Notes under the pieces: generated by a model
The model's input: the letters and a program-made list of their open reading frames with translations, nothing else
Told to the model about the DNA's origin: nothing
Databases searched by the model: none
Program-made: the position numbers and the translations under genes
DNA from: Patescibacteria group bacterium
Lineage (GTDB): Bacteria; Patescibacteriota; Patescibacteriia; UBA2591; JAQUPP01
Assembly: GCA_028717225.1 (NCBI GenBank)
Contig: JAQUOF010000004.1
Location: 1-43,601 of the forward strand
DNA length: 43,601 nt
Reading direction: 5' to 3'
Shown: positions 33,140 to 41,491 of the stretch, one piece after another
Numbering within the stretch: the stretch's first letter is position 1
How the letters are laid out: the number at the start of each line of letters is the position of its first letter

Positions 33140-33168
33140 TTGACAAAACACTCATTTAATAATATTAT
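33140..33168 (+). promoter_or_regulatory. Promoter of the transketolase unit (leaderless type)
   Basis: Perfect -35 TTGACA (33140-33145), 17-base spacer and -10 TATTAT (33163-33168). The ATG at 33175 lies six bases after the -10 box, so the predicted start point coincides with the start codon and the mRNA would be leaderless. Confidence 0.7.
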
Positions 33169-33174
33169 AGTATT

Positions 33175-34002
33175 ATGGTTTCTTCAACTCACAAAGAAAT
33201 TATTCGCTGCCAAAACATCGCTAAAGACATCAGAAAGACAATAATTGATGTAATTTATCAAACAAAAGGCCCGCATCTCGGTTCATCTTTTTCTATAGTT
33301 GATATTTTGGTAACTCTTTATTTTAAAATTTTAGTCATAGATCCTAAAAATCCATATAAAAAAAATCGGGATATATTTATTTTAAGCAAGGGTCATGCCG
33401 TGCCTGCTTTATATCCGATTTTAGCTAAAAAAGGTTTTTTTTCGGACAAATTATTAAAAAGTTTTGCTATTGATAATTGTATATTTGAACAACACCCCAA
33501 TCGCGATGTCGCCAAAGGCATAGAAGTTACTACCGGATCGCTGGGAAATGGCTTATCAATAGGAGCAGGCTTGGCTTTGGCAGCTAAATATGATAAATCT
33601 AAACGCAGGGTTTTTGTTCTTTTAGGCGATGGAGAATTGGACGAAGGATCAAATTGGGAAGCAGCCTTATTTGCCAGTCATCACAAATTAGATAATTTAA
33701 TCGCTATTGTAGATTATAATAAACTGCAAATATTGGGAACCGTGGATAAAGTTTTAGGATTGGAGCCCTTGGCTAAAAAATGGCAATCATTTGGTTGGGA
33801 GACGAAAGAATTAAATGGCCATAATTTCCAACAAATGATTAACGCTCTAAGCCACCTTCCTTTTAAAAAAGGAAAACCAAATATCATTATTGCTCATACC
33901 ATTAAAGGCAAGGGAGTTTCTTTTATGGAAAATCAGCTTGTTTGGCATTCAAAATGTCCCAATAAAGAAGAATATAAAAAAGCCATAGAGGAACTGTCAT
34001 AA
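33175..34002 (+). CDS. Transketolase, N-terminal (ThDP-binding) subunit
   Basis: The 275-residue protein corresponds to the first third of transketolase: SKGHAVPALYPILAKKGFFS, VTTGSLGNGLSIGAGLALAA, the ThDP/Mg signature LLGDGELDEGSNWEAALFA (about 149-167) with VDYNKLQILG, and NIIIAHTIKGKGVSFMEN. It is a natural split, not a frameshift: the frame ends with a normal family C-terminus and the partner starts 6 bases later with its own ATG. The complex would transfer two-carbon ketol units. Within a glycan locus it may build an unusual sugar, or it may serve the cell's pentose phosphate pathway. Its own promoter allows independent expression. Confidence 0.92.
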   Translation: MVSSTHKEIIRCQNIAKDIRKTIIDVIYQTKGPHLGSSFSIVDILVTLYFKILVIDPKNPYKKNRDIFILSKGHAVPALYPILAKKGFFSDKLLKSFAIDNCIFEQHPNRDVAKGIEVTTGSLGNGLSIGAGLALAAKYDKSKRRVFVLLGDGELDEGSNWEAALFASHHKLDNLIAIVDYNKLQILGTVDKVLGLEPLAKKWQSFGWETKELNGHNFQQMINALSHLPFKKGKPNIIIAHTIKGKGVSFMENQLVWHSKCPNKEEYKKAIEELS

Positions 34003-34008
34003 ATAATT

Positions 34009-34938
34009 ATGAGAATAACATTTATAAAAATTTTAAAAGAGGCTGCCCGAAAAAATAAAGATATTTTTTTATTAACAGCTGATTTGGGAACTTTTTTCGG
34101 CGATTTTATCAAAGATTGCCCAAAACAATTTATTGATGTTGGCATAGCCGAAAGCAATATGATCGGTCTGGCTGCAGGCATGGCTTTGGCCAAAAAAAAT
34201 GTCTATTGTTATTCAATTATCCCCTTTTTAACCATGAGACCCCTGGAACAAATTAAAGTGGGATTATGCGCTCACAATTTAAATGTTAAATTATTAGGGG
34301 CGGGCGGAGGATTTGCATATGGCTTGGAAGGTATGACTCATCACGCCATTGAAGATATAGCCATTATGAGATCCTTACCGAATATGACCGTGGTGGCCCC
34401 GGGTGATTTATTAGAAGCCGAAGCTATTGCCAAAGAATCTATAAATTATAAGGGTCCTTTATATGTCAGATTCGGTCAGGATAAAACTCCCAATATACAT
34501 AAAAACTCAACTAAAATAAAAATCGGCAAGGGAATTATTATAAATAAAGGAAATAAAATAGCGCTTATTGCCACGGGCTCAATGTTATCCTCTGCCAAAA
34601 TTGTTTGCGATAATTTAATAAGACAAGGCATTAGTACTACCCTAATCAGCATGCACACTATTAAACCATTGGATGTAAATTTAATAAAAAAAATATTACG
34701 CCATAAAGCTATTTTCACCATTGAAGAACACAGTATAATCGGCGGTTTGGGCGGCGCAGTCGCAGAAACATTATTGGAACTGAATTACAAAGGTTTATTT
34801 AAAAGAATAGGATTACCTGACGAATATTCATGTTATAAGGGAAGCCATGATTATCTTTGTAAAAAATATTGTCTCACGCCTGAAACAATAATTAATCAAA
34901 TTTTAAAATTTAATAAAAAATATGACTTTAAAAAATAA
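34009..34938 (+). CDS. Transketolase, C-terminal subunit
   Basis: The 309-residue partner carries the pyrimidine-binding and C-terminal domains: FIDVGIAESNMIGLAAGMAL (with the glutamate that activates ThDP), GGGFAYGLEGMTHHAIEDIA, VVAPGDLLEAEAIAKE, YVRFGQDKTP, IALIATGSMLSSAKI and FTIEEHSIIGGLGGAVAE. It follows the N-terminal subunit by 6 bases and overlaps the next methyltransferase gene by 17, so three genes are tightly linked. Split transketolases of this kind also resemble the paired subunits found in archaea and some biosynthetic clusters. Donor and acceptor are unknown. Confidence 0.92.
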   Translation: MRITFIKILKEAARKNKDIFLLTADLGTFFGDFIKDCPKQFIDVGIAESNMIGLAAGMALAKKNVYCYSIIPFLTMRPLEQIKVGLCAHNLNVKLLGAGGGFAYGLEGMTHHAIEDIAIMRSLPNMTVVAPGDLLEAEAIAKESINYKGPLYVRFGQDKTPNIHKNSTKIKIGKGIIINKGNKIALIATGSMLSSAKIVCDNLIRQGISTTLISMHTIKPLDVNLIKKILRHKAIFTIEEHSIIGGLGGAVAETLLELNYKGLFKRIGLPDEYSCYKGSHDYLCKKYCLTPETIINQILKFNKKYDFKK

Positions 34939-35686
34939 AATTATCGCTCCTTTAGGAGGATTGAGAACGGGAAATGAGAAAGATGAATTAAAAAAAATAA
35001 CTCAAATTTTTAATGATAACTCGGATACAACAGATAAAAAATTAGAAAATTTCCCTAAATATATCAGAAGACAAAAACTTACGCGTCTTTTGGCTTTATA
35101 TGAAATTTTCAAAAAAGTATCAAATATTAAAGGATCTATTATAGAATGCGGAGTTCACGACGGTTTCGGCTTGATGTCATGGGCAAAATTTAGCGCGATT
35201 CTTGAACCAATAAATTTAACGCGAAGAATTTATGGATTTGACACCTTCGAAGGATTCCCTTCTCTTTCTCAAGAAGATAAAAATCAATCTTCTAAAATAA
35301 AGATGGGCGACCTTAAAGCAAATTCATATAATGAACTCTTGGAATTAATTAAAATTTATGATTCCACCAGACCGCTGGGGCACGTCAATAAAGTTCAGTT
35401 AGTAAAAGGAGACGCTTTAAAAACTATTCCCAAATTTGTTAAAGAAAATCAACATTTGGTGGTCAGCTTGTTGTTTTTGGATTTTGATTTATTCAAGCCT
35501 ACAAAAATTGCAATTGAAAATTTTTATCCAAGAATGCCCAAGGGATCTATTATCGCCTTTGACGAATTGGATAATCCTATTTGGCCCGGCGAAACAATGG
35601 CTCTTCTTAAAACAATTGGTATTAATAAATTGAAAATAGAAAGACTGGATTTTGATCCATATATAGGATACGCCGTAATTAAATAG
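34922..35686 (+). CDS. TylF-like SAM methyltransferase
   Basis: The 254-residue protein is a second TylF-type enzyme: GSIIECGVHDGFGLMSWAKF (about 71-90), RIYGFDTFEGFPSLSQEDKN, VSLLFLDFDLFKPTKIAIEN (about 181-200) and GSIIAFDELDNPIWPGETMA. The aspartates of LDFDLF and FDELD fit the metal site. The N-terminus (GGLRTGNEKDELKKI) resembles other surface-glycan members. It overlaps the transketolase C subunit by 17 bases, which suggests that the methylated sugar may be the product of that enzyme (inference). Automatic pipelines may misname this family; the SAM fold is clear. Confidence 0.82.
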   Translation: MTLKNKIIAPLGGLRTGNEKDELKKITQIFNDNSDTTDKKLENFPKYIRRQKLTRLLALYEIFKKVSNIKGSIIECGVHDGFGLMSWAKFSAILEPINLTRRIYGFDTFEGFPSLSQEDKNQSSKIKMGDLKANSYNELLELIKIYDSTRPLGHVNKVQLVKGDALKTIPKFVKENQHLVVSLLFLDFDLFKPTKIAIENFYPRMPKGSIIAFDELDNPIWPGETMALLKTIGINKLKIERLDFDPYIGYAVIK

Positions 35687-35720
35687 AATAGTTTTAATTT
35701 GGTTTTCAAATTTTAAAAAA

Positions 35721-37589
35721 ATGTCTTATCAAGAAATAAAAAATAAAATTTTTACTAAAACCACAGCCAAAAGAACAATTTTCTTCCTGCTGGGGGATAT
35801 TATTTTTATAATAATCGCCTGCTGGCTGAGTTTTTTACTGCGTTTTGACGGAAAAATTTCTACCCAATACTTTCCAATGATAAAAGGATTTGTCGGATTA
35901 ACTATTCCGTTGATTATTTTCTTTTTTTGGCTGGAAAAACTTTATGCCATTAGTTGGTCTTTTGTCAGTATTTCAGAACTTTTTAAGCTTGGACGAGCCG
36001 TAATAATCAGTTTTCTTTTAATTGGAACAACTATTTATATTCTGAAAATTTTTCCTCTTTTTGAGGGATTCCCCCGTTCTATTATTTTTATTACCGCCTT
36101 TCTAACTTTTCTCTTGACCGGCGGATTGCGCTTTTCCAAGAGAATTTATCTCCATCAATTTCAACGTAGCGCCCCGCGCGGCAGATCTATTCTAATTGCC
36201 GGCTCCGGTGACGCGGCCGAACAATTAGTGCGGCATATTATTACTTCAAACGACAGTCCTTATTTTATTATCGGTTTAGTTGATGACAATCCAATGAAAC
36301 AAGGGATACTTATTCATGGAATAAAAGTTTTGGGAAAAATAGCCGATATTCCAAAAATTGTCAAAAAACTCGAAATTAATGAATTAATTATTGCCATGCC
36401 GTCCGCTCAGCAAGAAGTTATCAGAAAAACCGTAAAATTGGCCCGCGAAGCCGGTATTCAAAAAATTAAAATTTTACCCGGTACAAGAGAAATTTTAGAT
36501 GAAAAAGTAAGTTTAAATCAGTTGCGCGATGTTTCAATTGAAGACTTACTCGGCAGAGAATCGGTTAAAATTGACACTCAAGCTATTAAAAATTTTATTA
36601 CCGGAAAAACAGTTTTAGTAACCGGCGCTGCCGGTTCTATTGGCTCGCATCTTTGCCAAGAAATTTTAAAATTTAATCCCGCTCGCCTTATTGCCCTTGA
36701 TCAAAATGAAACCGGACTCTTCCATCTTGGAAGAAATCTTAATAAAGAATTTCCAAATATTGCAAAAAACTTTGAAATCGGCGATATTTGCGATGAAAAT
36801 AAAATAAATTGGCTGTTTGAAACAGAAAAACCAAATATTGTTTTTCATGCCGCGGCCTATAAACATGTGCCGGTAATGGAATCTCACCCTTTAGAAGCAA
36901 TTAAAAATAATGTTTTCGGTACACTAACCTTGGCTCAAGCGGCGACAAAACATAGAGTTGATAAATTTGTTCTTATTTCCACTGACAAAGCGGTCAATCC
37001 AACTTCAATTATGGGCGCGACCAAGCAAGTCGGAGAAATGATTTGTCTTTGGCTGAACAAAAAAAATATAACCAAATTCTGCGCTGTTCGCTTTGGCAAT
37101 GTTTTGGACAGCCAAGGCAATGTGGTTGGAATTTTTGAAGAACAAATCAAAAAAGGAGGACCTGTTGAAGTTACTCATCCGGAAATGAAAAGATATTTTA
37201 TGGTCACCTCTGAGGCCTGTTTATTGGTAATGCAGGCCGGTGCTTTAGGCCAAGGAGGCGAAGTTTTTGTCTTAGACATGGGCGAACCGGTTAAAATAGT
37301 GGATCTGGCAAAAGAAATGATCCGACTGGCCGGTTATGAATCTGACGTTGATATTCCCATTGTTTTTACTCAAATGCGTCCGGGTGAAAAATTATTTGAA
37401 GAAATTTTAACCAATTCAGAAATACCAACCAAGCATGAAAAAATATTCATGGCCAAACTGTCTAATTTTGATGATCAAAAATTAATTCAGGGACTTGAAA
37501 AATTTAAACAAGCACTTGATAAAATGGATAAAAATAGTATAATTAAAATACTTAAAGAAATCATTCCCACTTATAATCACGAAACTTAA
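35721..37589 (+). CDS. wbpM: Membrane-bound nucleotide-sugar 4,6-dehydratase, WbpM/CapD family
   Basis: The 622-residue protein starts with four hydrophobic helices, then a Rossmann-like domain (ILIAGSGDAAEQLVRHI) and a C-terminal extended SDR domain. The NAD motif is TGAAGSIGSHLCQEI (301-315). The active-site segment is STDKAVNPTSIMGATKQVGE (420-439), with Met431 where typical SDRs have Tyr and Lys435 retained, as in WbpM. WbpM converts UDP-GlcNAc to the 4-keto-6-deoxy sugar on the way to QuiNAc or FucNAc. It follows the TylF-like gene by 34 bases and precedes the Wzz-like gene, near the end of the array. The expected product would feed the initiating transferase. Confidence 0.93.
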   Translation: MSYQEIKNKIFTKTTAKRTIFFLLGDIIFIIIACWLSFLLRFDGKISTQYFPMIKGFVGLTIPLIIFFFWLEKLYAISWSFVSISELFKLGRAVIISFLLIGTTIYILKIFPLFEGFPRSIIFITAFLTFLLTGGLRFSKRIYLHQFQRSAPRGRSILIAGSGDAAEQLVRHIITSNDSPYFIIGLVDDNPMKQGILIHGIKVLGKIADIPKIVKKLEINELIIAMPSAQQEVIRKTVKLAREAGIQKIKILPGTREILDEKVSLNQLRDVSIEDLLGRESVKIDTQAIKNFITGKTVLVTGAAGSIGSHLCQEILKFNPARLIALDQNETGLFHLGRNLNKEFPNIAKNFEIGDICDENKINWLFETEKPNIVFHAAAYKHVPVMESHPLEAIKNNVFGTLTLAQAATKHRVDKFVLISTDKAVNPTSIMGATKQVGEMICLWLNKKNITKFCAVRFGNVLDSQGNVVGIFEEQIKKGGPVEVTHPEMKRYFMVTSEACLLVMQAGALGQGGEVFVLDMGEPVKIVDLAKEMIRLAGYESDVDIPIVFTQMRPGEKLFEEILTNSEIPTKHEKIFMAKLSNFDDQKLIQGLEKFKQALDKMDKNSIIKILKEIIPTYNHET

Positions 37590-37613
37590 AATTTATTAGT
37601 ATATTTTTAAAAT

Positions 37614-38558
37614 ATGGAAAATCAAGAAAAAAACTATAATGATGAAGAAGTTGATTTAAAAGATTATATCAATGTTATCATAAAAAGAAAACGAGGAATT
37701 TTAGCTATTTTTTTTATTATTGTCATCGCCGTGGCGATAATCAGTTTAATACTTCCTCAAACTTTTGAAGCTGTAACTCTGGTTAAATTGGGTCAGATAA
37801 AAAATCAATCTGTATTTATTACTTTAGAAAATATAGATGATATTAAAGCAATTTTCTCCCGTGAAAATACTTTAAAAGACATTGCTTTAAAATTAGGATT
37901 GCCAACCAACACTCCTTTGGCAAAAATAACAAAAATTTTTTCTATAGAACCAGTAGAGAAAACATCTCTCTTAAAAATAAAAGGCCGCGGTGCCACGCCG
38001 CAAAAAGCGCTGGAAACCACTAATTTAATCACTGACTTTATTATTAATCGACACCAAAATTTATTTTTAGAAGCCGAGAAAACCATTAATTTAGAAATAG
38101 AAACCATCATAGCAAGCCAAGAAAAAATCAAGAAAAATATTGAACAAATAAAAACAGAAATAAACCGACTTGATAATGACGCTAAATTTTATACAAAAGA
38201 AATTAGTCAACGCGACGAAGCTCAATCTGAGGGTCAAGGTCAAGTAGTCCAAGCCTACATCAACCTTTTAGCGGGTGTTAAAGATGCAAGAGATGCGAAA
38301 GAACAGCAAATATCCGACCTTGAACAACAATCAGCCAATCTTAATCAGAATCTTCAACAAAAAGAATACGAAAAAACTTATCAGGTAAAACCAACTGCTA
38401 TTGAGGTGGCTGCCGCCACACCCAATAAAAGAATTGCACCTAAAAGAACGCAAAACGTAGCAATTGCCGCAATACTAGGACTTTTTATCGGCATTCTCTG
38501 GGCTTTTATGGTTGAATATTACGAGAAAAATTTTAAGAAAAATAAACAAGCTTACTAA
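37614..38558 (+). CDS. Chain-length determinant, Wzz/polysaccharide co-polymerase family
   Basis: Wzz proteins set the modal length of the polymer made by Wzy. The 314-residue product has the expected two helices, at about 29-48 (GILAIFFIIVIAVAIISLIL) and about 282-301. The Wzz domain starts at LKDYINVIIKRKRG and a long coiled coil spans roughly 145-250. A proline-containing SLILPQTFEAVTLVKLG follows helix 1. No tyrosine kinase domain is attached, so this is a PCP1-like form. It is the last gene of the plus-strand array, and its final codons and stop (QAY-stop) are already made of word-repeat DNA that continues into the terminator region. Confidence 0.88.
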   Translation: MENQEKNYNDEEVDLKDYINVIIKRKRGILAIFFIIVIAVAIISLILPQTFEAVTLVKLGQIKNQSVFITLENIDDIKAIFSRENTLKDIALKLGLPTNTPLAKITKIFSIEPVEKTSLLKIKGRGATPQKALETTNLITDFIINRHQNLFLEAEKTINLEIETIIASQEKIKKNIEQIKTEINRLDNDAKFYTKEISQRDEAQSEGQGQVVQAYINLLAGVKDARDAKEQQISDLEQQSANLNQNLQQKEYEKTYQVKPTAIEVAAATPNKRIAPKRTQNVAIAAILGLFIGILWAFMVEYYEKNFKKNKQAY

Positions 38559-38700
38559 GCGGGTAAGTTGATAAGTAAATAAGCTAAATAAAAATATCCG
38601 GTTAATCCCGGATATTTTTATTTATTTAACTTATTTCTTAGTAAGCTTATTTACTTATCAACTTAGTTAGCTTATCTACTTATCAACTTCCTTATCTACT
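38548..38700. repeat. Nested inverted word repeats between wzz-like gene and recA
   Basis: A 21-bp perfect inverted repeat (38565-38585 with 38644-38664) surrounds the terminator hairpin. AAGCTTACTAAG (38548-38559), which contains the stop codon of the Wzz-like gene, recurs inverted at 38637-38648. On the recA side CTTATCTACTT (38671-38681 and 38691-38701) is repeated and contains the recA stop codon. The stop codons of both convergent genes therefore lie within the repeat. Confidence 0.85.
38585..38624. terminator. Bidirectional terminator between convergent wzz-like gene and recA
   Basis: A 17-bp perfect inverted repeat (38585-38601 with 38608-38624, loop TTAATC). The inner stem ATATCCGG is flanked by A-rich and T-rich sides, so RNA from either strand ends in a hairpin followed by U residues. 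It lies 27 bases after the Wzz-like stop and 72 bases after the recA stop. Confidence 0.9.
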
Positions 38701-39724
38701 TCTTTTCTTTCGCGGCCTGAATAATATTCTTTTTCAGTTCTTGAGCAATTTTCGGATTTTCTTTTAAGAATAATTTGGGAGCTTCTTGACCCACGCCGAG
38801 TTTGACGTCGCCATAACTTAAAGTATTCCCCGTCTTTTTAACCAAATTATATTTCAATCCTAGATTTATTAAATCACCCGTGCGAGAAATTCCTTCATTA
38901 TACATAATTTCAAATTCGCAGGTCGTAAACGGCGGAGCAACTTTATTTTTAACTATTTTAACTCTCACTTTATTTCCAATTACTTCATCGCCTCTTTTAA
39001 GCTGGGCCAAACGGCGCAATTCAATTCGCACTGAAGAATAAAATTTAAGAGCCATGCCGCCGGTAGTGGTTTCCGGATTGCCGAAAAATACGCCAATTTT
39101 CATTCTGATTTGATTAATAAAAATAACACAAGTATGAGTCTTACTGACAATAGCTGTCAATTTTCTTAAAGCTTGACTCATCAACCGCGCTTGCAAGCCC
39201 ATTTGCGAATCACCCATTTCTCCTTCAATCTCTTTCTGCGGGGTCAGAGCAGCCACCGAATCAATCACAATCACGTCTACGCCATTGGAACGAACCAGGG
39301 TCTCAACAATCTCTAAAGCCTGTTCTCCTGTGTCCGGTTGAGAGATCAAAAGATCGTCAATTTTAACGCCTATTTTTTTAGCATATTCCGGATCCAAAGC
39401 ATGCTCGGCATCAACATAAGCGGCCACTCCGCCCATTTTTTGAGCTTCAGCCACCACATAAAGCGCCAAAGTGCTTTTACCTGACATTTCCGGACCAAAA
39501 ATTTCAATTATTCTGCCTTTCGGTATTCCGCCCGCGCCCAAAGCTAAATCCAAAGATAAGCACCCGGTTGGAATAACTTCAACATCCATCTTTCGAGCCT
39601 CGCCCAATTTCATAATTGATCCTTCGCCAAATCTTGATTGTATTTGTTCAATCGCCGATTGAGCGGCTTTTTGGCGATCAGTAGTTTTTAAATCTTCTTC
39701 CTTTTTTTCTTCTTTTTTAACCAT
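38696..39724 (-). CDS. recA: Recombinase A
   Basis: RecA forms filaments on single-stranded DNA for homologous recombination and the SOS response. The 342-residue protein has the Walker A motif GPEMSGKST (77-85), [40 protein letters not shown] (Walker B), [20 protein letters not shown] and [19 protein letters not shown]. Walker A carries Met80 where most RecA have Ser, a minor change. The N-terminus is lysine- and glutamate-rich and the C-terminus ends in KEKK, with no long acidic tail. It is the last gene of the leftward ftsK-rodZ-gmd-recA run and ends at the terminator shared with the glycan array. Confidence 0.98.
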   Translation of the reverse strand: MVKKEEKKEEDLKTTDRQKAAQSAIEQIQSRFGEGSIMKLGEARKMDVEVIPTGCLSLDLALGAGGIPKGRIIEIFGPEMSGKSTLALYVVAEAQKMGGVAAYVDAEHALDPEYAKKIGVKIDDLLISQPDTGEQALEIVETLVRSNGVDVIVIDSVAALTPQKEIEGEMGDSQMGLQARLMSQALRKLTAIVSKTHTCVIFINQIRMKIGVFFGNPETTTGGMALKFYSSVRIELRRLAQLKRGDEVIGNKVRVKIVKNKVAPPFTTCEFEIMYNEGISRTGDLINLGLKYNLVKKTGNTLSYGDVKLGVGQEAPKLFLKENPKIAQELKKNIIQAAKEKK

Positions 39725-39753
39725 ATATTATTTTTAAAAAATTAATTATTAAA

Positions 39754-40758
39754 TTATTTTCTAAGTTCTTTTTTTACCAATTCAAAATCTGCCTCAACCA
39801 TTATTTTTACCAATTCTTTAAATTTAACTTTTGGCTGCCAATCTAAAACTTTTTTTGCTTTGGCAATATTACCGCATAAAATATCCACTTCGGCCGGACG
39901 CAGATATTTTTTATCTTGTTTGACATATTTTTTCCAGTCTAATCCCAGATATTTAAATGCCGCTTCAACAAATTCCTTGACCGAATGTGTCTCGCCGGTT
40001 GCAATCACAAAATCATCAGCTTTTTTTTGCTGCATCATCAAATACATCGCTTGGACGTATTCCGGCGCATAACCCCAATCTCGCCTTGCATCCAAAGTTC
40101 CCAACATTAAATCTTTCTGCAGTCCCAATTTGATTCTGGCTGCGGCTTTGGTTATTTTCCGCGTGACAAAATTATCTCCCCTGCGCTCCGATTCATGATT
40201 GAATAAAATGCCGTTGCAAGCAAAAATATCATAACTTTCCCGATAATTTTTTGTTATCCAATAACCATAAAGTTTTGCCACCGCATAAGGGCTGCGCGGA
40301 TGAAATTCGGTCTTTTCGCTTTGAGGAAATTCTCTAATTTTACCAAACATTTCACTGGAACTGGCTTGATAAAATTTAATTTTTTTATCTATTTTTCTGA
40401 TAGCTTCCAAAATTCTTAAAACTCCAACCGCCGTTACGTCGGCCGTATAAGCCGGCATTTCAAAACTTATTTTAACATCGCTTTGAGAGGCTAAATTATA
40501 AATCTCAGTCGGCCTGATTTCTTGAATCAAATTAAAAAGACGGCTTGCGTCGCTTAAATCACCCCAATGAAGAAAAATTCTTTTTTGATAGCGAGAATCA
40601 TCTAATAAATACTGGATTCTTTCCAAATTGGAATTGCTGCTGCGACGAATCAAACCGTGCACTTCATATCCTTTATCTAAAAGCAGCTCAGCCAAATAAG
40701 AACCGTCCTGGCCGGTAATTCCCGTGATAAAAGCTACTTTTTTCTTTTTATTTGTCAT
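39754..40758 (-). CDS. gmd: GDP-mannose 4,6-dehydratase
   Basis: Gmd turns GDP-D-mannose into GDP-4-keto-6-deoxy-D-mannose, the precursor of GDP-fucose, GDP-rhamnose and related sugars. The 334-residue protein has [46 protein letters not shown], the catalytic SSSEMFGK segment with [20 protein letters not shown] (Tyr and Lys of the SDR site) and [33 protein letters not shown] replaces the commoner NLAAQSHV.VSFE. The reductase or aminotransferase that normally follows is not adjacent. It sits between recA (29 bases away) and the RodZ-like gene, about one kilobase beyond the end of the glycan array, and may supply a deoxysugar to it (inference). Confidence 0.95.
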   Translation of the reverse strand: MTNKKKKVAFITGITGQDGSYLAELLLDKGYEVHGLIRRSSNSNLERIQYLLDDSRYQKRIFLHWGDLSDASRLFNLIQEIRPTEIYNLASQSDVKISFEMPAYTADVTAVGVLRILEAIRKIDKKIKFYQASSSEMFGKIREFPQSEKTEFHPRSPYAVAKLYGYWITKNYRESYDIFACNGILFNHESERRGDNFVTRKITKAAARIKLGLQKDLMLGTLDARRDWGYAPEYVQAMYLMMQQKKADDFVIATGETHSVKEFVEAAFKYLGLDWKKYVKQDKKYLRPAEVDILCGNIAKAKKVLDWQPKVKFKELVKIMVEADFELVKKELRK

Positions 40759-40770
40759 AAATTATTTTTT

Positions 40771-40806
40771 ACCTAAGAAGCTAAAAAGCTACAAGCCAAG
40801 AAGCTG
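40771..40806. repeat. Word-like repeat between rodZ-like gene and gmd
   Basis: CTAAGAAGCTAAAAAGCTAC and the following AAGCCAAGAAGCTG are nearly identical to the right half of the array at 2244-2278 in the same orientation, although the two gaps are 38 kb apart in the window. Confidence 0.75.
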
Positions 40807-40813
40807 ATTTCTA

Positions 40814-41485
40814 TTATTCTACAATAATTTGGCGCTTAATGATTCGTTCTCTTGAATATTTCTTTTTGGCTGAAATTTCAATATTATTTATGCCTCTTTC
40901 AAGTTCCAATTTCACCTTGAAATAATCATTTGTCATATCATCAATTTTCTGTTTGTTAATAAACACCTCCACCCCGTCATCAACTTTTCCTTCAATTACT
41001 AAAGAAGTTTCTTCGGTTACTAAATTTGTTCTGGGCGAAAAAAGCTGAATTTCCGGCGGAAAAATTAATTTTTTTATGCCGAAAAAAAGATAAAGAAGAA
41101 CTCCCAACGTGACCAAACCTATAAAAAAATATTTTGAATTGAAAATATCAAAAAATTTTTCTTTACCTAATTCAACCAAAGGCAACCTTCTGACTCTCTT
41201 ATTTTTTACTTCTTTTATAATTGAATAAGAAGATTCTTTTTTCCACAAATTAACGACTTCTTCCGGATTAAATCCCAATAATTCTGCATATTGCAATAAA
41301 AATCCTCTTGTGTAAGTCGGACTGGGCAATTTATAAAATTCGTCTTCTTCTATACATTGTAAATATTTAGCCGGCACGCCGATTTTTCTTTCAACATCCT
41401 CTAAGCTCCAATTTTCTGAAATTCTTTTATCGCGCAAAATAGTGCCCAAACTTTCAAATTTAATGGATTGAGTTCTAAAGGCCAT
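40814..41485 (-). CDS. RodZ-like membrane protein with N-terminal helix-turn-helix domain
   Basis: The 223-residue protein has an N-terminal HTH_25-type domain of about 80 residues (SLGTILRDKRISENWSLEDV and VPAKYLQCIEEDEFYKLPSP with TYTRGFLLQYAELLG). A basic linker KNKRVRRLP follows, then one membrane helix at about 117-141 and an extracytoplasmic beta-rich domain (VIEGKVDDGVEVFINKQKID, ERGINNIEISAKKK). This is the RodZ layout; RodZ anchors MreB and helps set rod shape. The tail is shorter than in E. coli and Ig-like. It starts 6 bases after the ftsK stop, so they are cotranscribed. Shape or division function is inferred from architecture. Confidence 0.85.
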   Translation of the reverse strand: MAFRTQSIKFESLGTILRDKRISENWSLEDVERKIGVPAKYLQCIEEDEFYKLPSPTYTRGFLLQYAELLGFNPEEVVNLWKKESSYSIIKEVKNKRVRRLPLVELGKEKFFDIFNSKYFFIGLVTLGVLLYLFFGIKKLIFPPEIQLFSPRTNLVTEETSLVIEGKVDDGVEVFINKQKIDDMTNDYFKVKLELERGINNIEISAKKKYSRERIIKRQIIVE

Positions 41486-41491
41486 AATATT

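Noticed and set aside
33175-34938. Transketolase broken by a frameshift into two genes
   Set aside because: The first frame ends at a normal domain boundary, a six-base gap and own ATG follow, and paired N and C subunits are a known arrangement.
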